Shown: positions 49,820 through 59,696, counted from the first letter of the stretch. The stretch is 64,000 nucleotides of DNA from JALORV01 sp963780715 (GCA_963780715.1 CAWADK010000020.1:87075-151074), one strand, 5' to 3'. Notes: generated from the letters alone by a model not told the origin. Made by a program: numbers and translations.

Positions 49820-51505
49820 TCAGCCTACGGCCTGAGTACCGGGTGCCGCCTTCATTTCCTTGTAGCGTTCGATCGCTGCGCGCGCGTTGAACAGCATCCG
49901 CTCGCGTCCGAGCCGATCGGCCAGTCCCGCGCGTCGAGCCACTTCCAGCACACCAGGATTCAGTCCCACGAGCCAAAGGACGACGCCGCGGTCAGTAGCG
50001 CGCTGCTCTCCCTCCAGCAGTGTCTGCAGCGCCGAGTACTCGACATCCGGGACGCGGCTCATGTCGAGAGCGACGACGCGGGGCTGGTACTTCTCGATCA
50101 AACCATGAATCTGGTCCGTGACGTCCTGTGCGTTGACGAAGAAGAGCCGTCCCTCCGGACGAAGGATCAGCAGGCCTTCGAAGCTCTCGTCGTCCGGGTG
50201 CTCGGGCGAGAGCGGGCGCAGAACATCGGCGCCGCGCTTGCGGACAATGACCGACACGCGCGGATGCGCCGTCTGGCTCGCCAGCCCGATCATCGAGACG
50301 ATGATGGCGACGACAATGCCCTTGAGCGTGCCGAACAGCAGGACGCCGACACAGGCAATCAGCGCCCAGCGGAACTCCATCGTGCGCACGCTGCGGATGG
50401 CACGAAACTCCGCCGGCTGGATCAGCCCGACCGAGTACACGATGACGATCGCTGCGAGCGTGGCATTCGGCAGCAGGCCAAGCAGCGGCGCGAGCAGCAG
50501 CATCGTCGCCAAGGCCGCGCCGCCGGTGACCAGCGAGGCTTTCTGCGATTGCCCGCCGGCCGAGCGCACGACAGCCGTCTGCGACGTGCCGCCGCCCGCC
50601 GGCATTGCGCCGAGCAGGGCGCCACCGACATTCGCAACGCCGGTGGCCACCAGTTCGCGGTTGGCATTGATCGGCGGATCGGCCGGCCGCGCGAATGCGC
50701 GTCCCGCCGCGATGGTTTCGGTGAAGCTCATCAGCGCGATGCCTAGTGCCGCCGGCGCCATGTCCGCGACGAGCGAAGCATCGGGCAACGTGATCGACGG
50801 CAGTCCCTGCGGGATCAGTCCTACCAGAGACACTCCTTGCATCTCGAGGCCCAGCATCCAGGCGGCTGCGATTCCGCCCGCGACGGCGACCAAAGGCGCG
50901 GGCGAGTGCGGCCACAGGCGCTCCATCCCGATCAGCACCGCGAACGTCGCGAGGGCCACCGCAAGCGTGATCATCGAGGTCTGCGGCAGGTGCTGCGCAA
51001 CGCTGACGACGTCGAGGAAGAAACCCTGCTTGGTGATGTGAATGCCGAGAAGCTTCGGCACCTGATCGAGCACGATGACGAGACCGATGCCGGCCTTGAA
51101 GCCGGTCAGCACCGGCGTCGAGATGAAGTTCGCGACGAAGCCCAGCCGCAGCAACCGCGCCGCCAGCAGCATGACGCCGACCAGCGCCGTCAGCGTGGCT
51201 GTCGCCGTAATGAGCTGGCCGGGATCGCCATCCGGCACCGAGAGCCCAAGCTGTGTACCGGCGAGGATTGCCAGCGTCGTGGTAGAGCTGACACTGAGCA
51301 CACGGGAGGTGCCGAGCAGCGCGTAGATCACCATCGGGATGAACGCCGTGTACAGGCCGACAGCGACCGGCAGGCCGGCGACCGTCGCATAGGCCATCGC
51401 CTTCGGCAGCACGACCGCGGCCGCCGTCAGGCCGGCAACGATGTCGAAGCGTAGACCCGGCCCACCGCTCGCGGGGCTGATGGAAGGGGCAGGTAGTTGG
51501 TTCAT
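49820..51505 (-). CDS. SulP family (SLC26) inorganic anion transporter with STAS domain
   Basis: 561 residues. The membrane part (residues 15-420) has LRFDIVAGLTAAAVVLPKAM, AYATVAGLPVAVGLYTAFIP (the SulP signature), ALGIALMSFTETIAAGRAFA and NRELVATGVANVGGALLGAM. The cytosolic STAS domain (about 440-550) has LLILRPEGRLFFVNAQDVTD and VVALDMSRVPDVEYSALQTL. The substrate may be sulfate, bicarbonate or a dicarboxylate. Last of three same-strand genes with a VIT-like membrane protein and a barrel protein. Confidence 0.95.
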   Translation of the reverse strand: MNQLPAPSISPASGGPGLRFDIVAGLTAAAVVLPKAMAYATVAGLPVAVGLYTAFIPMVIYALLGTSRVLSVSSTTTLAILAGTQLGLSVPDGDPGQLITATATLTALVGVMLLAARLLRLGFVANFISTPVLTGFKAGIGLVIVLDQVPKLLGIHITKQGFFLDVVSVAQHLPQTSMITLAVALATFAVLIGMERLWPHSPAPLVAVAGGIAAAWMLGLEMQGVSLVGLIPQGLPSITLPDASLVADMAPAALGIALMSFTETIAAGRAFARPADPPINANRELVATGVANVGGALLGAMPAGGGTSQTAVVRSAGGQSQKASLVTGGAALATMLLLAPLLGLLPNATLAAIVIVYSVGLIQPAEFRAIRSVRTMEFRWALIACVGVLLFGTLKGIVVAIIVSMIGLASQTAHPRVSVIVRKRGADVLRPLSPEHPDDESFEGLLILRPEGRLFFVNAQDVTDQIHGLIEKYQPRVVALDMSRVPDVEYSALQTLLEGEQRATDRGVVLWLVGLNPGVLEVARRAGLADRLGRERMLFNARAAIERYKEMKAAPGTQAVG

Positions 51506-51542
51506 CCGAGTGATCCGATGGCAGCGTCGCGCAGTGCCTGGC

Positions 51543-52193
51543 TCAGAAAGTCATGCCGATCATGCTGACGACGATCTGGTCGTCCGATCCCGGATTGAAC
51601 CAGTACCCGCCGACCGTCACGCGACGCCATTTGAACTGCACGAAGGGCCCGCGCTGGATGTCGCGTTCGCTGTCGTAGGCGTTGGTGCGCTGCCCGGCGA
51701 GACCGAGTCGCAGCCACTCGAACGGGCTGTAGCCAAGCTCGCTCCACGCGTAAAGGTAACTTTCACGCACGGCGACGCCGCTGCGGACGTACTCGCCTTC
51801 GAGGTAGAAGTCGAGTGGGCCCCAGCCCAGGCTCGCCTCCAGTCCCGGGACGAACCCACGTGTGTCGCCCCAGGCGCCGCCCAGCAGAGGTGTCAGCTCC
51901 CAGGTGAAGCCGTCGCCGCCGGAAAACGTCCAGCCGACGAACGCCGAGCGCGCACCGATGGATTCATAGTTGTAGCGGGCCTCGAGGTGCAGTGCGCCGC
52001 GGTCGGCAAACGCGATTGCCGACGTGTAGTTCTCGCCATTGCGGACGAACGTCGGGTAGGCGGTGAGCCCGAATTCCCACGCCGGCCGCTCTGGCGGTGA
52101 GGCGCGTCGTCCCGCGCCGGCACCTTCCTCGGCGCCGGCCGCCGAGGCAGCCGCCAAGGCCAGCGCCAGCACGACGATCCGCGTCGTTCTCAT
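51543..52193 (-). CDS. Exported protein, probable outer-membrane beta-barrel
   Basis: 216 residues. Signal peptide MRTTRIVVLALALAAASAAG, cleavage after AGA near 20. The mature part alternates hydrophobic and polar residues with many aromatic ends (FGLTAYPTFVRNGENYTSAI, LEASLGWGPLDFYLEGEYVR, FVQFKWRRVTVGGYWFNPGS) and closes with IVVSMIGMTF, a C-terminal Phe typical of barrel proteins. No family recognised. It starts in an ATGA overlap with the VIT-like gene, so the two are co-translated; the SulP gene follows 37 bases later. Confidence 0.75.
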   Translation of the reverse strand: MRTTRIVVLALALAAASAAGAEEGAGAGRRASPPERPAWEFGLTAYPTFVRNGENYTSAIAFADRGALHLEARYNYESIGARSAFVGWTFSGGDGFTWELTPLLGGAWGDTRGFVPGLEASLGWGPLDFYLEGEYVRSGVAVRESYLYAWSELGYSPFEWLRLGLAGQRTNAYDSERDIQRGPFVQFKWRRVTVGGYWFNPGSDDQIVVSMIGMTF

Positions 52194-52909
52194 CCGCCGA
52201 GCGCCCTGACCGCGGCGACGATGGCGGCACCGAGCCCGGTCATCATCAGGCCGACCTTCCAGCTGCCGTAACCCGCGTATCGGCCCAGCGCAAGGCCGCC
52301 GAAGAACAGCATCACGAGCGCGATGCCGCGCGACACGTTCTTCGCAATGCCGACGTCCTCGATCAATACGAAGGGCAGCACGACCGGAAACGTCGACACA
52401 ACCACCCAGAGGAATACGGCCAGTGCGGCAAGGTAGTCGTCGGATTCCAGCGTGGGTCGCTTCGGAACCGCCGCCATTGCTACGACGCGCCCGCGGATTG
52501 CCTCGACCTCTGTGTCCGAGACCAGTCCCGCCGCGACCTTCGACAGTGAATGCTGGATCAGCCTGCGGCCAGACGCCGCGTCCGAGGCCGACTGCACCGC
52601 GCTGATCAGCGTGAGCAGCCGGCCTCGATCGGCAACGGTGCGGACCAGGTACATGACAGCGTCGACCAGGCCCCAGGCGAGATTGCAGCCGAGAGCGGCG
52701 ACGAGCATCGCGCGGATGTCCTCACGCCCGGACTCGGTGATCGACACGGCGCCAACGAAGGTGAGCGCCATGAACAGGCCGAACAGCATTTCGGACACGC
52801 GATCCACCGGACTCAGCAGCGGTTCGCGCTTTGCGGGTGAGGGCAGGGACTCGACGCTCACTTCATTGCCTCGTGTTGTCTGGAGGGGCGCCGGTGGAAG
52901 CCGCTTCAT
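52190..52909 (-). CDS. VIT1/CCC1-like membrane protein
   Basis: 239 residues with about five membrane segments. RVSEMLFGLFMALTFVGAVS and MLVAALGCNLAWGLVDAVMY are the VIT/CCC1-like hallmarks; the C-terminal part (FLWVVVSTFPVVLPFVLIED, GLALGRYAGYGSWKVGLMMT) is also typical. The cytosolic loop between (residues 95-155) replaces the metal-binding region of true iron/manganese transporters, so transport is unproven. It may start at the first ATG (52909) or at a later one. Confidence 0.82.
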   Translation of the reverse strand: MKRLPPAPLQTTRGNEVSVESLPSPAKREPLLSPVDRVSEMLFGLFMALTFVGAVSITESGREDIRAMLVAALGCNLAWGLVDAVMYLVRTVADRGRLLTLISAVQSASDAASGRRLIQHSLSKVAAGLVSDTEVEAIRGRVVAMAAVPKRPTLESDDYLAALAVFLWVVVSTFPVVLPFVLIEDVGIAKNVSRGIALVMLFFGGLALGRYAGYGSWKVGLMMTGLGAAIVAAVRALGG

Positions 52910-52981
52910 TCGGGCGGATCATTGGCGTCGCAACGGCTATCGCCACGCGACGCGCGTGCAAACGCGCCCGGTCCGCGCGCG

Positions 52982-53875
52982 TCAGAACCGCTCCGGCACG
53001 AACTTGAACGGATAGTCGATCGCCTTGTACTTGCCGATCTTGCGCTTGGGCAGCTTGACCTTCTCCCGCTTGAGCTCCTTGTACGGGATCTGCTTGAGGA
53101 TGTGGCTGATCACGTTGAGCCGCACGCGCTTCTTGTCTTCCGAGCGGGCGACGTACCAAGGCGCCGTTCCCGTGTCGGTTGCCTTGAACATCTCGTCGCG
53201 GGCACGCGTGTAGTCGTCCCAGCGGTCGTAGGACTTGATGTCCATCGGCGAGAGCTTCCAGATCTTGCGGCCGTCGTCGATGCGTGATGACAGGCGCCTC
53301 GTCTGTTCCTCGGCACTCACTTCCAGCCAGTACTTGAGCAGGATGATTCCGGACTTGATCATCAGCTGTTCGAAGAGCGGAACGGTTTGCAGGAAGCCCT
53401 GCGCCTGTTCCTCGGCGCAGAAACCCATGACGCGCTCGACGCCGGCGCGGTTGTACCAGCTGCGGTCCCAGATGACGACTTCGCCGGCGGCCGGCAGGTG
53501 CGGGATGAAGCGCTGCCCGTACATCTGCGTCTTCTCGCGCTCGGTCGGAGCGGGCAGGGCGATGACCCGGAACACGCGCGGGCTGACGCGTTCGGTGAGT
53601 GCCTTGATGGTGCCGCCCTTGCCGGCGCCGTCGCGGCCTTCGAACACGATGCAGACCTTGAGTCCTTTCTCCTTGACCCATTCCTGCAGCTTCACGAGCT
53701 CGACGTGCAGCTTCTTCATTTCACGTTCGTAGTCCTTGTTGGACAACCGTTCACCGACGGCCGTAGCGGCAGCCGACGGAACCACGGCGACTTTCTTGTC
53801 CTTTCCCTTCGCCGGGCTCTTGCCAGACCCGGTGGTACGAGCCGGAACCTTCCGGTTCGTGTCTTTCTTTGCCAT
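52982..53875 (-). CDS. ppk2: Polyphosphate kinase 2
   Basis: Transfers phosphate between polyphosphate and nucleotides. 297 residues. Walker A is FEGRDGAGKGGTIKALTERV near residue 80, lid and Walker B motifs are WDRSWYNRAGVERVMGFCAE near 145, and SPMDIKSYDRWDDYTRARDE and WYVARSEDKKRVRLNVISHI follow. All are single-domain PPK2 hallmarks. The N-terminus (MAKKDTNRKVPARTTGSGKS) is a Lys-rich tail of about 35 residues. Start at 53875 follows AGGGAGATAGCG. Whether it mainly makes GTP/ATP or polyP cannot be told. Confidence 0.95.
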   Translation of the reverse strand: MAKKDTNRKVPARTTGSGKSPAKGKDKKVAVVPSAAATAVGERLSNKDYEREMKKLHVELVKLQEWVKEKGLKVCIVFEGRDGAGKGGTIKALTERVSPRVFRVIALPAPTEREKTQMYGQRFIPHLPAAGEVVIWDRSWYNRAGVERVMGFCAEEQAQGFLQTVPLFEQLMIKSGIILLKYWLEVSAEEQTRRLSSRIDDGRKIWKLSPMDIKSYDRWDDYTRARDEMFKATDTGTAPWYVARSEDKKRVRLNVISHILKQIPYKELKREKVKLPKRKIGKYKAIDYPFKFVPERF

Positions 53876-53961
53876 CGCTATCTCCCTGTCAATTAGTGTC
53901 TGTCCGTCGGTGCTGTGAGGCTCCGACCTTGATGTGGCCCGAAGGCCGGCATTGGTTCGCG

Positions 53962-55080
53962 TCATTGCTCTCCGATCCGGGTTCCCTCGGGCCGGAAGTC
54001 GACCCGGCGCCCGTAAGCCTCGCTGTCCGAGCGGGCGGCTTCAGCCGCGAGCTGAACCGCCTCCGTATACGCGAGCGGCGTCTTCATCCGTGCGACTTCG
54101 AGCAGCTTCGTCTGCTCGTTCACCTGAACGCTGGTTTTCGCAAGGTTGTACAGCAGGTACATCACGAAGAGGTTGTCCGGGTCTTCGTACTCGCCCTGCT
54201 CGCTGCGGAAATCCCGGGACAGCACCGACGGAAACCGGTTGGGCAGGTCCTTGAAGGCGACCTTGGGCTCATCGTGCGGATCGATGTAGGTCGAGCCCGG
54301 ATATTTCTTGTACAGCGCAGCATCCATCCGATATCCGCGCGCGTTCCACTGCTCCAGCAGCTTCATCGCCATCTCAGTCGGGAGGTTGGCGTTGGTCGCG
54401 GCGACGATGCGACGGCCTGAAAGAATTGGCGCGCTCGTGACATCGAGCTTGCTATAGCCGGCGCCGTGCCGAAACGCCGAGCCGATCGTCTTGGCGCAAT
54501 TCAGGCGCAGATAGTCGTACCTGACTTCGCGGTCGTGGTACTCGGTGTTTCGTGCCCGCCTTTGATAGTCGTCGTTGAGGCGCTTCATGAAGCCGACGAG
54601 CGCCTGCTTCTCCTGATCCGGCACGCCATAGACACGGACCCCGATGACCGACCGCTTGTAGATCTCGCCGAAATCCAGGCCGAAGGCCGCGGTGTCGCCC
54701 AGCGACGACGTTGTCTTGAACAGATATTCCGACTTTGGTATCGCGACCATCAGGTCGGCCGTGTAACGGCCCTTCGCATGCTTGCGCGATCGGTCGGCAT
54801 AGAAATTGGCCGAGTACACGGTTTCGACTTCGGTATCGGGACCGCGGATCGCCAGTGCCAGGTGGCCGGCGGATCCGCCGTTTGACGTGCCGTAGCTGAT
54901 CAGGAGTTCGAGGTCGTAGGGGTCCTGCCGAAGCAAGGAGGCGAACTCCTCGATGTTCGCGGGTTCCGCACCGCCTTTGGTTCCGAACTCCGCGGCCGCG
55001 GGACTTGCGGCGAAAGCCAGCCACGCAAACGCCAGGCCGAGCACGGCGCGTCGTCGGCCGCCGGCTCGTTGGGATTTCAT
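53962..55080 (-). CDS. Exported protein of unknown function (DUF4105-like)
   Basis: 372 residues. Signal peptide RRAVLGLAFAWLAFAASPAA preceded by a basic N-terminus, cleavage after AAA near 36. Features: DPYDLELLISYGTSNGGSAG, GHLALAIRGPDTEVETVYSA, YDYLRLNCAKTIGSAFRHGA with a His/Cys-rich NCAKT motif near residue 205, typical of DUF4105-like or NlpC/P60-superfamily-related exported proteins with a conserved Asn-Cys. Function unknown. It shares an ATGA with the RND outer-membrane gene and is the last gene of that operon. Confidence 0.75.
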   Translation of the reverse strand: MKSQRAGGRRRAVLGLAFAWLAFAASPAAAEFGTKGGAEPANIEEFASLLRQDPYDLELLISYGTSNGGSAGHLALAIRGPDTEVETVYSANFYADRSRKHAKGRYTADLMVAIPKSEYLFKTTSSLGDTAAFGLDFGEIYKRSVIGVRVYGVPDQEKQALVGFMKRLNDDYQRRARNTEYHDREVRYDYLRLNCAKTIGSAFRHGAGYSKLDVTSAPILSGRRIVAATNANLPTEMAMKLLEQWNARGYRMDAALYKKYPGSTYIDPHDEPKVAFKDLPNRFPSVLSRDFRSEQGEYEDPDNLFVMYLLYNLAKTSVQVNEQTKLLEVARMKTPLAYTEAVQLAAEAARSDSEAYGRRVDFRPEGTRIGEQ

Positions 55081-56537
55081 TGCGTGCTTGCTGTCGCGGC
55101 TTCGGTTGGACGATTCACTGACGCAGCGACCTTGGCGGGTTCCGCCTGCCATCCGCCGCCGAGCGCCTTGTAAAGCAGGACCACGCTGACCGACTCCTCG
55201 CGTCGTGCCGCGACGAGGTCGCGCTCGGCATCGAACAGCTGCCGCTCGGTATCCAGTACTTCGAGGTAACTGGCTACCCCGCCTTCGTATCGCAGATTCG
55301 CAATCTCACTCGCATCCAGCAGTGCCTTGACGAGCAATTCCTGCTGCACCCGGAACTCCTGCCGTTTGCGGACATCAATCAGTGCATCCGAGACTTCCCG
55401 GAATGCCTGCAGAAGAGTCTGCTGGTACAGCAGGGCCACTTCCTGGGCGCGCGCTTCGTTGAAGTCGACATTGGCCTGCAGGCGCCCCGCGTTGAAGATC
55501 GGCAGGGTGATTGCGGGCAGGGCGCTGAATACGCCGTACGGACCGAAATTCGCGCCGCTGATGGTCGAACTGCCGGCGCCAGCAAAGCCGGAGATCGTGA
55601 CCTGCGGATAAAGCAGCGACTTGGCAACGCCGATCTGGGCGTTGGCGGCGACGAGTTGCTGCTCGGCGGCGCGGATGTCCGGTCGGCGCGTCAGCAATTC
55701 GGTGGGTAGTCCCGGCGGCAGTGACGGCGCCGCAATCTGCTGGTCGAGCGGGCGTCCGCGCTTCACGGGACCCGGGTTCTGGCCAAGCAGTATGTTGATG
55801 AAGTTTTCTGTCTGCTCGATCTGGCGCTCGACCTCGGGAATCGTCTTCGTTGCCGTGTACAGCAGCGTCTCGGCCTGGCGCAGGTCGAGTATGCCCGCGA
55901 CGCCGCCATCCAGCCGGGCCTGCACCAGATCCAGCGATTGCTTGCGGGAGGTGACCGTGCGCTTCGAGATCTCGAGCGTGAGGTCAAGCGCTCGAAGGGT
56001 GAGATACGCGCGGGCGACATCGGACACGAGCGTGGCGATCACTGCGTATTGCGCGTCCTCGGAAGCCAGCAGTTCGGCCTGAGCCGCTTCCGTGCTCCGG
56101 CGGTAACGGCCCCAGAAGTCGAGCTCCCAGCCGACGCTGAAGCCGGCCTGAGGCTGGAACACGCTGTCCGGTGACGGTCGCTCCGAGCCGGTGTAGGAGT
56201 TGTAGGGGCCGGTGACGCTGCCGTCCACCGTCGGAAACATCGGCGAACGCGCGATCGTCACCTGGCTCTGCGCCTGCAGGATGCGCGACGCCGCCACGCG
56301 GACATCGTAGTTCTGCACGATTGCGGTCCGGATCAGCTCCTGCAGGTCCGGATCCGGAAAGACGCTGACCCACGCCAGATCGCCGAACGTCGGTGCGCTG
56401 GGGGACGTCGGCAGCGCGTCGGCCGAGCGATAGCCCGGCGGCACGGAAACGTCCGGCCGCTTGTAGTCGGGACCGACCGTGCAGCCGGTGGCAATGATCG
56501 CGGCAGCGCAGGCCAGGAGAGCGTGTCGGTGGCTCAT
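55077..56537 (-). CDS. RND efflux outer-membrane lipoprotein, NodT family
   Basis: TolC-like channel of 486 residues. Lipobox: LLACAAAIIATGC with Cys near residue 19, then TVGPDYKRPDVSVPPGYRSA, the NodT/OprM opening. Two outer membrane factor repeats are visible (VRVAASRILQAQSQVTIARS; DLRQAETLLYTATKTIPEVE and RRPDIRAAEQQLVAANAQIG). YEGGVASYLEVLDTERQLFD is the conserved C-terminal piece. It follows the RND pump gene directly. Confidence 0.96.
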   Translation of the reverse strand: MSHRHALLACAAAIIATGCTVGPDYKRPDVSVPPGYRSADALPTSPSAPTFGDLAWVSVFPDPDLQELIRTAIVQNYDVRVAASRILQAQSQVTIARSPMFPTVDGSVTGPYNSYTGSERPSPDSVFQPQAGFSVGWELDFWGRYRRSTEAAQAELLASEDAQYAVIATLVSDVARAYLTLRALDLTLEISKRTVTSRKQSLDLVQARLDGGVAGILDLRQAETLLYTATKTIPEVERQIEQTENFINILLGQNPGPVKRGRPLDQQIAAPSLPPGLPTELLTRRPDIRAAEQQLVAANAQIGVAKSLLYPQVTISGFAGAGSSTISGANFGPYGVFSALPAITLPIFNAGRLQANVDFNEARAQEVALLYQQTLLQAFREVSDALIDVRKRQEFRVQQELLVKALLDASEIANLRYEGGVASYLEVLDTERQLFDAERDLVAARREESVSVVLLYKALGGGWQAEPAKVAASVNRPTEAATASTQ

Positions 56538-59500
56538 TCACTCGGCTCCCTGTTCCTTTGGGGTGACCGGAGGCACCGTTGACTTCGCCTTCCCGCGACG
56601 TCCCAGTCCTTCGACGAACGTGTAGTTGCCCGGAATGATGAAGACGCCCAGCGCAGTCGCGACCAGCATGCCCCAGAAGACACCCGTGCCCATCACGTTC
56701 TGCGCGCCGGCGCCGGCGCCGGTCGCCAGCATCAGCGGCACCACGCCGAGAATGAACGCGAACGCGGTCATCAGGATCGGACGGAAGCGCAGCCGCGCCG
56801 ACTCCAGCGCCGCCTCCTCGAGCGACGAGCCTTCTTCGTGCTTGGCCTTGGCGAACTCCACGATCAGGATCGCGTTCTTCGCCGCGAGGCCGATCAGCAT
56901 CACGAGGCCGATCTGCACGTACACGTTGTTGTCGAAGCCCATCAGCCAGACGCCGAAGAAGGCACCGAGGGCCACCAGCGGAGACCCGAGCAATACCGCC
57001 CACGGCAGCCGCCAGCTCTCGTAGAGCGCCGCGAGAAGCAGGAACACGCAAACAATGGCCATGATGAACGTCGGCCCGGCGGGCGGGGCGATCTTCTCCT
57101 GGTAGGACATCGACGAGAAGGCGAAGCCCATCTCCGAGGGCATGGTCTCGGCGAACACCTGCTCCAGCGCCGCGAGTGCCTGTCCCGAGGTGTAGCCGGG
57201 CGCGGCGGAGCCCTGGATCTCGACCGAGCGCAGCAGATTGAAGCGGGTCGTCAGTTCGGCGCCGGTGACGTCGCGGATGGTGACCAGCGTCGACAACGGC
57301 ACCATCTCGTTGGTCGTCTTCGAGCGGACGTAGATCTTGCCGATGTCGTCCGCCTTCAGCCGCTGTGCCGCGTCAGACTGCACGTAGACGCGATACAGCC
57401 GCCCGAAGCGGTTGAAGTCATTCACGTAGGAACCGCCCAATGTGGTCGACAGGGCCTGAAACACCTCGTTGACCGGAACGCCCAGCGTGCGGGCTTTCTC
57501 GCGGTCGAGATCGACCCTGACCTGCGGGTAGTTCGGGTCGAAGGAGGTGAACACCGTGCCGAGCTCAGGTCGCTGCCTCGCTGCAGTGATGAACTTCTGC
57601 GACTGCTCGCCGAGCTGCTCGATCGTCAGCGACCCGCTGCGGTCCTGCAGGAAGTAGTTGAAGCCCGACGCGGCTCCGAATCCGGACAGGGTCGGGATGT
57701 TGAAGGCGAAGATGACGGCTTCGGGAATCGCGGCGAACTGCGGCCGCAACCCGCCCATGATGCCGTTGACGTGCAGGGCCTTGGTCTTGCGCTCGTCCCA
57801 AGGCTTCATGCGCACGAAGATCGTGCCGTAGTTCGGCTGAAAGGTGCTCGTTACCGCACCGTAGCCGCCGACCGTCTGATAGGAATCGAGTCCGTCGGTC
57901 TTGGCCAAAATGTCCTCGACCTTTTTCAACACGAGGCTGGTGCGCTCCAGCGACGCACCGGCTGGAAGCTGGACGTTGATACCGAAGATGCCCTGGTCCT
58001 CGTCCGGAATGAAGCCGGCTGGCAGCACGCGTGCGAACAGACTCGCCCCGATCGCCACCGCGACGACGATGCCGATCGTCAGCAGTGAACGGCGCACGAG
58101 CACGCGCGACACGTTCACGTAACCCTTCGTGCTGACGTCGAACGCCTTGTTGAACCCCTTGAAGAAGGTCCCCAGCGGGCCACGCATCGGCTTGGGCTGC
58201 TTCAGCATCATCGCGCACAGCGCGGGCGTCAGCGACAGCGCGTTGAAGGCCGACAGCAGCACCGAGATGGCGATGGTCAGTGCGAACTGCTTGTACATGC
58301 TGCCGACCAGCCCGCCGAGCATGGCGACGGGGACGAACACGGCCGAGAGAATCAGCGCGATGCCGATGACCGGCGCCGTCACTTCTTCCATGGCCTTGAT
58401 CGTCGCCTCCTTGGGGCTCATGCCGTGCTCAAGGTGATGAATGACCGCCTCGACGACGACGATCGCGTCGTCCACCACGATGCCGATGGCCAGCACCAGG
58501 CCGAACATCGACAGCGTGTTGACCGAAAAGCCGAGCATCGGGAAGAAGATGAAGGTGCCGATCAGCGACACCGGGATCGTGATCAGCGGGATGATCGTCG
58601 CGCGGATGTTCTGCAGGAAGATGAAGACCACCAGCGTCACCAGGATCAGCGCCTCGACGAACGTATGCACGATGCTTTCGATCGACGCCTCCACGGCCGG
58701 CGTGGTGTCGTAGACGATCTTGTAGTCCATGCCGGGCGGGAAAGTGGCTTTCGCCTTTTCCATCGTCGCGTAGATCGTCTCGGCCGCCTTGAGCTGGTTG
58801 GCGCCGGGCAGCAGGTAGACTGCCATCGCGCCGGCCGGCTTGCCGTTCAGCCGCCCGAAAGCGTTGTAGTCCTGCGAGCCCAGTTCGGCGCGGCCGATGT
58901 CCTTGATGCGGACCACCGCGCCGGTGTCGCTCTGCCGCACGATGACATTCTCGAACTCCTCCGGCGTGACCAGCCGGCCCGGTGCGCTTACCGTGTTGGT
59001 GAACTGCTGGTCCGCCGGCGTCGGCGCGGCGCCGACCTTGCCGGTGGGTGCCTGCAGGTTCTGCTCCTTGATCGCGTTGATCACGTCCGCCGGGGTGAGA
59101 CCGAGCTTGGCGAGCCTGTCGGGCCGGAACCAGATGCGCATGCCGTAGTCGGTTCCGCCGAAGAGATCGACCTGCGCGATGCCCGGGATGCGAAGCATCT
59201 GGTCGCGCAGGTTGATGCCGGCATAGTTGATCAGGAAGTTGGCGTCATACGCGTCCGACGGCGAGTAGATCGAGATCACCATCAGGATGCTGGGGCTCTG
59301 CTTCTTGACGGTCACCCCTTGCTGCGTGACCTCGACCGGCAGCCGCGCCTGTGCCGCCGAGACGCGGTTTTGCGTAAGGACGTTGGCCGTGTCCTGGTCG
59401 GTGCCGACTTCGAAGTTGACGTCGAGCTGCATGCGGCCGTCGCTGGTGTTGGACGACTTCATGTAGATCAGCCGGTCGACGCCGTTGACCTCCTGCTCGA

Positions 59501-59693
59501 TGGGAGTCGCCACCGACTGCTCCACAGCTTCGGCCGAGGCGCCCGGGTAGGTCGCGGTCACGCGGATGTTGGGCGGGGCGAGGAACGGGTACTGCTCGAC
59601 CGACAGCCCGCTGATCGTGACCAGACCGAGCATCACGGTCAGGATCGCGATGACGATCGCGACGATCGGCCGGCGGATGAAGAAGTTGGCCAT
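56538..59693 (-). CDS. RND multidrug efflux permease (HAE1 family, AcrB/MexB-like)
   Basis: Proton-driven inner-membrane pump, 1051 residues. It starts MANFFIRRPIVAIVIAILTV and carries VEQYPFLAPPNIRVTATYPG, GLVLAIGIVVDDAIVVVEAV (TM4 with the paired Asp residues of the proton relay), a PC2 segment and NVYVQIGLVMLIGLAAKNAI in the C-terminal half. Length and layout are those of hydrophobic/amphiphilic efflux pumps. Substrates unknown. Stop and start codons of the adjacent genes are within three bases on both sides. Confidence 0.97.
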   Translation of the reverse strand: MANFFIRRPIVAIVIAILTVMLGLVTISGLSVEQYPFLAPPNIRVTATYPGASAEAVEQSVATPIEQEVNGVDRLIYMKSSNTSDGRMQLDVNFEVGTDQDTANVLTQNRVSAAQARLPVEVTQQGVTVKKQSPSILMVISIYSPSDAYDANFLINYAGINLRDQMLRIPGIAQVDLFGGTDYGMRIWFRPDRLAKLGLTPADVINAIKEQNLQAPTGKVGAAPTPADQQFTNTVSAPGRLVTPEEFENVIVRQSDTGAVVRIKDIGRAELGSQDYNAFGRLNGKPAGAMAVYLLPGANQLKAAETIYATMEKAKATFPPGMDYKIVYDTTPAVEASIESIVHTFVEALILVTLVVFIFLQNIRATIIPLITIPVSLIGTFIFFPMLGFSVNTLSMFGLVLAIGIVVDDAIVVVEAVIHHLEHGMSPKEATIKAMEEVTAPVIGIALILSAVFVPVAMLGGLVGSMYKQFALTIAISVLLSAFNALSLTPALCAMMLKQPKPMRGPLGTFFKGFNKAFDVSTKGYVNVSRVLVRRSLLTIGIVVAVAIGASLFARVLPAGFIPDEDQGIFGINVQLPAGASLERTSLVLKKVEDILAKTDGLDSYQTVGGYGAVTSTFQPNYGTIFVRMKPWDERKTKALHVNGIMGGLRPQFAAIPEAVIFAFNIPTLSGFGAASGFNYFLQDRSGSLTIEQLGEQSQKFITAARQRPELGTVFTSFDPNYPQVRVDLDREKARTLGVPVNEVFQALSTTLGGSYVNDFNRFGRLYRVYVQSDAAQRLKADDIGKIYVRSKTTNEMVPLSTLVTIRDVTGAELTTRFNLLRSVEIQGSAAPGYTSGQALAALEQVFAETMPSEMGFAFSSMSYQEKIAPPAGPTFIMAIVCVFLLLAALYESWRLPWAVLLGSPLVALGAFFGVWLMGFDNNVYVQIGLVMLIGLAAKNAILIVEFAKAKHEEGSSLEEAALESARLRFRPILMTAFAFILGVVPLMLATGAGAGAQNVMGTGVFWGMLVATALGVFIIPGNYTFVEGLGRRGKAKSTVPPVTPKEQGAE

Positions 59694-59696
59694 GGC

